Shown here: one piece after another, positions 6,039-10,667 of the stretch
How positions within the stretch are numbered: the stretch's first letter is position 1
Layout: the number at the start of each line of letters is the position of its first letter
Source of the DNA: Muribaculaceae bacterium
Lineage (GTDB): Bacteria; Bacteroidota; Bacteroidia; Bacteroidales; Muribaculaceae
Assembly (NCBI GenBank): GCA_017545095.1
Contig: JAFYCU010000071.1
Coordinates: 1-10,667 of the forward strand
Direction: 5' to 3'
Length of the DNA: 10,667 nucleotides
Translations under genes and position numbers: made by a program
Notes under the pieces: generated by a model
What the model was told of the DNA's origin: nothing
The model's input: the letters and a program-made list of their open reading frames with translations, nothing else
Database searches by the model: none

Positions 6039-6902
6039 TCACAAGAATTTCACCATCATTATCGGTAATCCGCCCACAAGCATCATCAGCAGCAGCATCA
6101 GTGCGAATGTGAGCACGGTGCGCCAGATGGTAGGCCACAGGCGCAGTTCGTAGAGTTGCGAATAGTCGTAGCACAGCAGTGGTATGCCGATAACAAAAGG
6201 CACGGCGAATGGAGGCATGTTGTAGTAGGCCTCGCTGCCTGTGATGAGCACCCAAAGTGTGCCCACGATCTGCATCTGACTCGATATGTAGAGTTGCGAA
6301 AAAAACACCTCTATAAACGACATGCGCCTCAGGAATACCAGCCATGAAGCTATGATGTAGAATATTCCGGCTGATATTGCAGAGTAAGCAGGGTTTCGAT
6401 GCAGCCAGAGCAGCACGGCATCAATTTTTTCGAATACACTTATCACCCATTCCGGGGCTCCATATCGCTGGAAAACATCGCCATAGATGAACACCTCGTC
6501 TGTCGACGTCACACCACGAATGGAAGCGACGACCGCAAAAATGAGCGTCATGATGATAAGCATCTTGAACGGGGGGAAAAAGAGCGGTTGATGTCCGTGC
6601 AAATAGTCGCGAATCATGTATCCTGGCCGCCAGAACAGTTCACGAATGGTACGCAACATGGGCCGTGAACCAAAGCCCCAAATGTCGAGGAAACCTTGCA
6701 CAACGTTTTTGAATGTCAACCGATGATTGTCGGCCTTTAGGCCACATTGTGGACAAAAACGACCGACAAAGGCCGTTCCGCAATTGGCACACGTATGCTG
6801 TTCATCAGTTTTAACCGTATGCATCGTGGTCTCTCGCTGGCGTTGGTCCAGCTTGATCAACCACAACCTTACCGATTGTATGACATTCCTTTGCTTATTC
6901 AT
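6039..6902 (-). CDS. DUF3667-type zinc-ribbon membrane protein
   Basis: A 287-residue protein with an N-terminal zinc ribbon, CANC (38-41) and CPQC (50-53), of the form CxxC-x8-CxxC with the phrase FVGRFCPQCG typical of DUF3667. It is followed by the conserved amphipathic stretch LTFKNVVQGFLDIWGFGSRPMLRTIRELFWRPGYMIRDYL and then several membrane helices (about 112-130, 164-190, 196-222, 226-245 and 262-284), with HQPLFFPPFKML before the first. The function of this Bacteroidota family is not established. Met27 (6824) is an alternative start nearer the zinc ribbon; residues 1-26 may be leader from the decayed gene just upstream, whose TGA overlaps this ATG (ATGA). The lipoprotein gene follows after 15 bases. 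Confidence 0.8.
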   Translation of the reverse strand: MNKQRNVIQSVRLWLIKLDQRQRETTMHTVKTDEQHTCANCGTAFVGRFCPQCGLKADNHRLTFKNVVQGFLDIWGFGSRPMLRTIRELFWRPGYMIRDYLHGHQPLFFPPFKMLIIMTLIFAVVASIRGVTSTDEVFIYGDVFQRYGAPEWVISVFEKIDAVLLWLHRNPAYSAISAGIFYIIASWLVFLRRMSFIEVFFSQLYISSQMQIVGTLWVLITGSEAYYNMPPFAVPFVIGIPLLCYDYSQLYELRLWPTIWRTVLTFALMLLLMMLVGGLPIMMVKFL

Positions 6903-6994
6903 GTCTTTAGCTTTCTCCTGTTGGGCGAAGCCTTCCTAATAGGCTGAAATATGAAGTAGTCGGCTATGGTTTGTTGCAACACTTGTGTGGTCAT
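6899..6994 (-). pseudogene. Short remnant resembling the N-terminus of a MNT-type nucleotidyltransferase
   Basis: A 31-codon frame, starting MTTQVLQQTIADYFIFQPIR and ending in TGA, resembles the opening of small MNT-domain nucleotidyltransferases (pattern ...DYFKTQPVxKAWLFGSFARGE), the antitoxin half of HEPN/MNT pairs. The match stops at QPIRKA; the catalytic GSxARGExxxxSDxD region is missing, although the next frame reads GFAQQEKAKD, which may be a shifted trace of it. A promoter lies at the right distance upstream. The TGA overlaps the ATG of the DUF3667 gene. It may be a decayed gene or, less likely, a small coupled leader frame. The resemblance rests on about 20 residues. Confidence 0.35.
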
Positions 6995-7024
6995 AATTAA
7001 ATCCTCGCATTAAAACTCACGGTG

Positions 7025-7056
7025 CAAATATCCGAAAAAAAATCGACATCTGCAAA
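7025..7056 (-). promoter_or_regulatory. Promoter of the DUF3667-lipoprotein unit
   Basis: On the minus strand TTTG (7056-7053) is followed after 20 bases by GATATTTG (7032-7025), one mismatch from TAnnTTTG. Start of transcription would be near 7018, about 24 bases before the remnant ATG at 6994 and about 116 before the DUF3667 ATG. The -33 element lies within the palindrome CTGCAA-ATA-TTGCAG (7050-7064), a possible operator. Confidence 0.5.
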
Positions 7057-7113
7057 TATTGCAGCCAGATAATAACATTTGCGGCACTAACAACAGTTCA
7101 AGTTCAAACAAGT

Positions 7114-7160
7114 GACGAGTAGATAAGCATTTTTCGTGGCAAAATGCTTATCTACTCGTC
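7114..7160. terminator. Perfect 20-bp inverted repeat after the bamA-skp operon
   Basis: Arms at 7114-7133 and 7141-7160 are exact reverse complements around a seven-base loop (TCGTGGC). The outer part begins GACGAGTAGATAAGC and the inner part next to the loop is A/T only. It lies 20 bases beyond the stop of the third skp gene (7181), so it most likely ends the bamA operon on the minus strand. A T-run does not follow the stem, which is unusual for a terminator; an origin from a small mobile repeat is an alternative. Confidence 0.6.
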
Positions 7161-7180
7161 GAAATCGTCGTACTATCGCC

Positions 7181-7690
7181 TTAAAGGCCGAGTTTGGCCT
7201 TCACTTGTTGGGTGATGTCGGGTGTTGTGGGTCCGGTGTAGCTCACGCCGGCTTGTGAGCGGTCGAGGATGATGGCATATCCGGCCTGGTCGCCCACTTC
7301 CTTCACGGCCGCCTGAATGGCAGCGCGGAGCGGCGTGGTGAGCTGGTCGCGCAGCTGTCGCAGCTCGGCCTCGGCATTGTGCTGGAATGCCTGAATCATC
7401 TTGTCGCTTTCCTGAATTTCCTGCATGCGGCGTTCCTTGATGCTTGCGGGAGTCTCCGGGTCGGCTGCCAGGGTCTGGTAGTCGGCATACTTGCGGTTGA
7501 ACTCGTCTTGCAGTTGCTTGTGCTCGGCCTGCAAGCGGCTGCTGGCCTGGCGCAGCTGTGCCTCGGCCTCGGCTTTCTCGCTCATGGCATCGAACACCGC
7601 CTGTCCGTCATAAACGGCGATGGCCTGTGCGCCTGCCAGCAAGGGCAGCACCCACAGCACCATCGCGAGTGTCAATTTCTTGAGTGTCAT
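7181..7690 (-). CDS. Skp/OmpH-family periplasmic chaperone (third copy)
   Basis: A 169-residue member of the Skp/OmpH family, which form trimers with coiled-coil arms that hold unfolded outer-membrane proteins in the periplasm on their way to BamA. The signal peptide MTLKKLTLAMVLWVLPLLAGAQA is followed by the short beta segment IAVYDGQAVFDAM, a long charged helical hairpin (about 40-125) and the returning core VGDQAGYAIILDRS, ending DITQQVKAKLGL. The middle is closely similar to the second copy (AADPETPASIKERR against AKDPSTPDAIKQRH), so these two probably arose by tandem duplication. It begins 15 bases after the second copy ends. It lacks the final Lys seen in the other two. Confidence 0.88.
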   Translation of the reverse strand: MTLKKLTLAMVLWVLPLLAGAQAIAVYDGQAVFDAMSEKAEAEAQLRQASSRLQAEHKQLQDEFNRKYADYQTLAADPETPASIKERRMQEIQESDKMIQAFQHNAEAELRQLRDQLTTPLRAAIQAAVKEVGDQAGYAIILDRSQAGVSYTGPTTPDITQQVKAKLGL

Positions 7691-7705
7691 CGCTCACCGA
7701 TCGGT

Positions 7706-8212
7706 TTACTTGATTCCCAACTTGGCCTTCACCTTGGCCGTGATGTCCTCGGCGCCGTTGCCGGTGTAGAGCAGTGTGGATGAGTCGTAGATAAAGGTGT
7801 ACCCGCCCTCGGCACCCACTGCCTTGATGGCGTCCTGCAACTTCTGCTGGATGGGAGCGAGCAACTGGTCCTGCTGTTTCTGGACCTCCTGTTGAGCGGT
7901 TTGCTGGAAGTTCATGATTTTCTCATACTCCGACTGAAGTTCCTGATCGTGCCGCTGCTTGATGGCATCGGGTGTGCTGGGGTCCTTGGCTTGGGTCTCA
8001 TATTCCTGCATCTTCTTTTGGAAAGCCTCCTGCAGGTTTTTGGCCTCGGCCTCGAATTTGTCGGCGGTGGCCTTGAGCGTGTTCTCGGCGGTGGCCCGCT
8101 CAGGCATCACGTTGAAAATCTCGATGGGGCTTACATAGCCAAACTTGGGAGCTTGCGCCATCAGGCACATGGGGGCAGCCACGACGACTGCGAGCAATAA
8201 TTTCTTAAGCAT
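7706..8212 (-). CDS. Skp/OmpH-family periplasmic chaperone (second copy)
   Basis: A 168-residue chaperone with a signal peptide (MLKKLLLAVVVAAPMCLMAQ), the N-terminal strand FGYVSPIEIFNVMPE, a long helical hairpin rich in Glu, Lys and Gln (about 40-125, including LQEAFQKKMQEYETQAKD), and the core GAEGGYTFIYDSSTLLYTG, ending DITAKVKAKLGIK. Length and layout fit the family. It lies 79 bases after the first copy, with a CTAG-rich tandem repeat in the gap, and 15 bases before the third. In this position it should receive outer-membrane proteins after the Sec translocon and deliver them to BamA; sharing of clients among the three copies cannot be judged from sequence. Confidence 0.9.
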   Translation of the reverse strand: MLKKLLLAVVVAAPMCLMAQAPKFGYVSPIEIFNVMPERATAENTLKATADKFEAEAKNLQEAFQKKMQEYETQAKDPSTPDAIKQRHDQELQSEYEKIMNFQQTAQQEVQKQQDQLLAPIQQKLQDAIKAVGAEGGYTFIYDSSTLLYTGNGAEDITAKVKAKLGIK

Positions 8213-8240
8213 TTTGTTATAGGGTTATTTGGTTTGTTAA

Positions 8241-8291
8241 CTAGGGAATCTAGAAAATCTAGAAAATCTAGAACTTCTAGAACTTCTAGGG
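8241..8291. repeat. 9-bp tandem repeat with six CTAG sites
   Basis: Five full units and a partial sixth with exact 9-base spacing: CTAGGGAAT, CTAGAAAAT twice, CTAGAACTT twice, then CTAGGG running into the stop of the first skp gene. The array contains four TCTAGA sites. Its halves also pair with each other: 8250-8264 (CTAGAAAATCTAGAA) can fold onto 8275-8289 (TTCTAGAACTTCTAG) with a 3x3 internal loop. It lies between the first and second skp genes and may act as an RNA hairpin that tunes the level of the downstream genes, or be a slippage-prone array. Confidence 0.8.
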
Positions 8292-8807
8292 TCACTTGGC
8301 ATAGCCGAGTTTGGCGAGGACCTCGTTGCTCACATCGATGCGTGGGCTGGCGAAGATGATGCTCTGGCTTGATGCGCGGTCGAAGATGACCTGGAAGCCG
8401 CGTTCCTCGCTCACTTTCTTCACGGCGTTGTAGATGTCGTCCTGAATGGGCTTGATGAGCGACTGGCGCTTCTTGAACAGCTCGCCCTGCGGACCGAAGT
8501 ACTTGGCCTGCAGCTGCGTGGCCTCTTTCTCCTTGGCCATGATTTCCTCCTCCTTTTTCTTCTTTTGCTCGTCGGTGAGGAAGACCATGTCGCTTTGGAA
8601 GTTCTTATACATGGTGTCGGCCTCCTTTTTCAGTTCCTCCACCTCGCGCTGCCAGCGTTGCGACACCTGGTTGAGCTGCTCGTTGGCCATCTCATAGGCC
8701 GGGATATTCTTGAGCACATACTCCATATCGACCAGAGCAAACTTCTGCGCATGGGCCGTGAACATGCAAGCCAGCGCGGCAAACAATGCTAAAGCAATCT
8801 TTTTCAT
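8292..8807 (-). CDS. Skp/OmpH-family periplasmic chaperone (first copy, after bamA)
   Basis: A 171-residue chaperone with signal peptide MKKIALALFAALACMFTAHA and likely cleavage before QKFALVDMEY. That segment is the conserved first strand of the family; VLKNIPAYEMANEQLNQ follows, then a long coiled-coil hairpin (about 40-125) with a Lys/Glu-rich turn (TDEQKKKKEEEI), and the core SEERGFQVIFDRASSQSIIFAS ends VLAKLGYAK. It begins 72 bases after the bamA stop and is the copy that most resembles the standard Bacteroidota skp next to bamA; the other two differ more from it than from each other. Co-transcription with bamA is likely as no clear promoter is seen in the 72-base gap. Confidence 0.92.
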   Translation of the reverse strand: MKKIALALFAALACMFTAHAQKFALVDMEYVLKNIPAYEMANEQLNQVSQRWQREVEELKKEADTMYKNFQSDMVFLTDEQKKKKEEEIMAKEKEATQLQAKYFGPQGELFKKRQSLIKPIQDDIYNAVKKVSEERGFQVIFDRASSQSIIFASPRIDVSNEVLAKLGYAK

Positions 8808-8879
8808 GTTGGTGTTTCAATATAGGATTTGAGTGTGAATAAAAAACTTGTTCGTTTGACACCGATGGTAGTGAAAGGT

Positions 8880-10667
8880 TTAAAACTCCTGTCCGAGCAC
8901 GAAGTGGAAATTGCTTCCACCTTTCTTGCCGAACACCTTGTCGAAACCATATCCCCAGTCGATACCCATCATGCCAATCATGGGCAGGAAGATGCGTGCG
9001 CCCACACCTGCCGAGCGCTTGATGTCGAAGGGATTGAACTGCTTGACGCTCGTCCAGGCGTTACCGCCCTCGATAAACACGAGAGGATAGATGGTTGCGC
9101 TGGTGGAGAGCATGAGCGGGAAGTGCAGCTCCATCACAAATCGGTCGTAGGCGTATGCCTCGTAGCCCCACGGCGTGAACGCGCCGTTCTCGTAGCCACG
9201 CAGGGCAATGGTCTCGGTGGCATAGGTGTAGCTTCCGCTCATGCCGTCGCCACCCACATAGAATGTCTCGAAGGGCGACTTGATGTGGCGGTTCCAGCTG
9301 CCCAGCAGTCCGAAGTCGGCACGTGTCATCAGCACCAGCGTCCAGCGGCCGTCGGGGTCGGTGAGCGGCGTGTAGGTCTTGGCCTGGAACTTGAGCTTCC
9401 AGTATTCAATCCACTTATAGAGTTCCTTCTTATCGGTATCGAGTGTGGACTCACTGAGTGCTTTCCAGTTCTTCTTGCCGAAGAGGCTAGCAGGCGGTGT
9501 GGCGTGGAAACTCAGTGAGAACGCGCTACCCTTGCGTGTGTAGAGTGGGTTGTCGATGCTGTTGCGCGAGAGCGTGAAGCCAAGCACGATGGAGTTAGAC
9601 ACACCATTCTGCATATAATAAAGGTATTCCCAGTTCTTGAGGCTGTAGAGCTGGTAGCTGATGTCGGCCATGAAGGTGAAATAGTCATCGGGCCATTTCA
9701 GTCGCTTGCCGAAGCCCACGGTGAGTCCGGCCATTTGCAGGCACTTGTTGGGGTCGTAGGCATTCTCATAGTAATATGATGAGCTGGCGCCGTTATAGCC
9801 ATAGTAGTTGTTGTAGTAGTTATAGTAGCCGCCGTTCATCATCATGTTGTTGTAGTAGTTGGAATACTGCCGGTTGTAGTATGATGAGTTGATGCCCGTC
9901 TGGCGGCTGTAGAAAGCCGACACCGAGAGCGAGTTGGGGCGTTTGCCGCCAAACCACGGGTCGAGGAACGACAGGCTGTAGGCCTGGTAATATTTGGCGT
10001 TGGTCTGTGCGCTGATGGTAAACGTTTGGCCATCGCCCTGAGGGATAATGCCTCGGTGGGTTGATGGATGGAACAGGTTCTTGATTGAGAAGTTGGTGAA
10101 CTTCAAGCTCAGTTTGCCCAAGATGCCGGTCTGTCCCCATCCCAGGGAGAACTCAATCTGGTCGTTGGCTTTCGACTCCAGGTTGAGGATGATGTCCACG
10201 GTGCCGTTCTCCTCGTTGGGTTCGGGACGGATGTCCATCTTCTCGGGGTCGAAGTGTCCGGTTTGCGCGATTTCTCGTGCCGAGCGCATGAGGTCGTTTT
10301 TCGAGAACAGCTCGCCGGGTCGGATGCGCAACTCGCGTCGCACCACCTTCTCGTAGAGGCGGTCGTTGCCGTTGATAACCACCTTGTTAATGCGTGCCTG
10401 CTTGCCTTCGAACATGCGCATCTCCAGATCGATGCTGTCGCCCTCGATCTTGGTCTCGATGGGGATGAGCTGGTAGAAGAGGTAACCATTGTTGAGGTAC
10501 AGGTTAGCCACGGCGTCATCATCTTCCTGGGTGCGCTTGTTGAGCAGCTTCTGGTTGTAGACGTCGCCCTTGCGGATGCCGAGCACGTCGTCGAGCAGGG
10601 CGGTGGGGTAGACGGTGTTGCCCACCCACGAGATGTTGTTGATGTAGTAGCGCTGCCCCTCCTCCAC
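8880..10667 (-). CDS. bamA: Outer-membrane protein assembly factor BamA, N-terminus beyond window
   Basis: The central Omp85 protein of the outer-membrane assembly machine, which inserts beta-barrel proteins. The last 595 residues are present and the frame stays open at the window edge; the first codon here is an internal GTG, not a start. In this fragment, residues about 7-88 and 91-166 are two POTRA domains (RYYINNISWVGNTVY and ARINKVVINGNDRLYEKVVRREL mark their first strands), followed by the 16-strand barrel from about 170 (IEFSLGWGQTGILG). The loop-6 motif is LRGYENG with Arg490, the equivalent of the conserved VRGF. The chain ends FHFVLGQEF, with the terminal aromatic residue. An unusual Tyr/Asn-rich loop lies at 260-304. 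Roughly 290 N-terminal residues would be missing if the length is typical of the phylum. Three skp genes follow on the same strand. Confidence 0.95.
   Translation of the reverse strand: MEEGQRYYINNISWVGNTVYPTALLDDVLGIRKGDVYNQKLLNKRTQEDDDAVANLYLNNGYLFYQLIPIETKIEGDSIDLEMRMFEGKQARINKVVINGNDRLYEKVVRRELRIRPGELFSKNDLMRSAREIAQTGHFDPEKMDIRPEPNEENGTVDIILNLESKANDQIEFSLGWGQTGILGKLSLKFTNFSIKNLFHPSTHRGIIPQGDGQTFTISAQTNAKYYQAYSLSFLDPWFGGKRPNSLSVSAFYSRQTGINSSYYNRQYSNYYNNMMMNGGYYNYYNNYYGYNGASSSYYYENAYDPNKCLQMAGLTVGFGKRLKWPDDYFTFMADISYQLYSLKNWEYLYYMQNGVSNSIVLGFTLSRNSIDNPLYTRKGSAFSLSFHATPPASLFGKKNWKALSESTLDTDKKELYKWIEYWKLKFQAKTYTPLTDPDGRWTLVLMTRADFGLLGSWNRHIKSPFETFYVGGDGMSGSYTYATETIALRGYENGAFTPWGYEAYAYDRFVMELHFPLMLSTSATIYPLVFIEGGNAWTSVKQFNPFDIKRSAGVGARIFLPMIGMMGIDWGYGFDKVFGKKGGSNFHFVLGQEF
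9807..9860 (-). repeat. Direct repeat within the Tyr/Asn-rich loop of BamA
   Basis: The 15-base word GTTGTTGTAGTAGTT (plus strand) occurs at 9807-9821 and 9846-9860, 39 bases apart, exactly 13 codons. On the coding strand it reads as Asn and Tyr codons (NYYNN) in both places. It suggests that the loop grew by in-frame duplication or slippage. Confidence 0.7.

Noticed and set aside
8241..8291. CRISPR array
   Set aside because: The units are only 9 bases, with no spacers; it is a simple tandem repeat.
8829..9518. 229-codon plus-strand open frame opposite bamA
   Set aside because: Antisense shadow of the BamA barrel region, which is well supported on the minus strand.

Overview
The window looks like a chromosomal segment of a Bacteroidales bacterium (Prevotella- or Muribaculaceae-like; the genus is a guess). 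The grounds are several promoters of the Bacteroidota type (-7 element TAnnTTTG, with a -33 TTG where visible), start codons mostly without a strong Shine-Dalgarno sequence, a bamA-skp-skp gene order, a DUF3667 zinc-ribbon membrane protein, a DcuB carrier paired with an OprO/OprP-type porin, and moderately GC-rich coding sequence with GC-rich third codon positions. The usual stop codons TAA, TAG and TGA are all in use.

Left part (1-4750), amino acid and C4-dicarboxylate metabolism. The 5' part of kbl (glycine C-acetyltransferase, minus strand, cut by the window edge) is divergent from an Lrp/AsnC-type regulator at 1220-1732. The 362-base gap between them carries a good promoter for each gene and a perfect 15-bp AT-rich palindrome (1101-1115) just upstream of the regulator's -7 box, a natural candidate for an Lrp-type operator. 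After a hairpin terminator come an outer-membrane porin (1926-3047) and DcuB (3191-4654), probably one transcription unit that takes C4-dicarboxylates or aspartate across both membranes. A 13-bp-stem hairpin closes the unit.

Middle part (4750-7110), an accessory patch on the minus strand. Read in the direction of transcription it has a promoter, a short remnant resembling the N-terminus of a MNT-type nucleotidyltransferase, a DUF3667 membrane protein, a lipoprotein, then an 80-residue hydrophobic fragment without its own start codon, and finally a very AT-rich three-helix membrane protein whose ATG overlaps the fragment's stop (TAATG). The lipoprotein frame runs without a shift through two TAG codons into the hydrophobic fragment. 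The fragment plus membrane protein look like the tail of a polymorphic toxin with its immunity gene, or a decayed gene pair; this is the part most worth a second look.

Right part (7110-10667), outer-membrane biogenesis. On the minus strand, bamA (C-terminal 595 residues; the N-terminus lies beyond the window) is followed by three tandem Skp/OmpH-family periplasmic chaperone genes. A 9-bp CTAG-containing tandem repeat separates the first and second chaperone genes, and a perfect 20-bp inverted repeat lies just after the third. BamA would insert outer-membrane proteins such as the porin at 1926-3047, and the Skp proteins would escort them through the periplasm.
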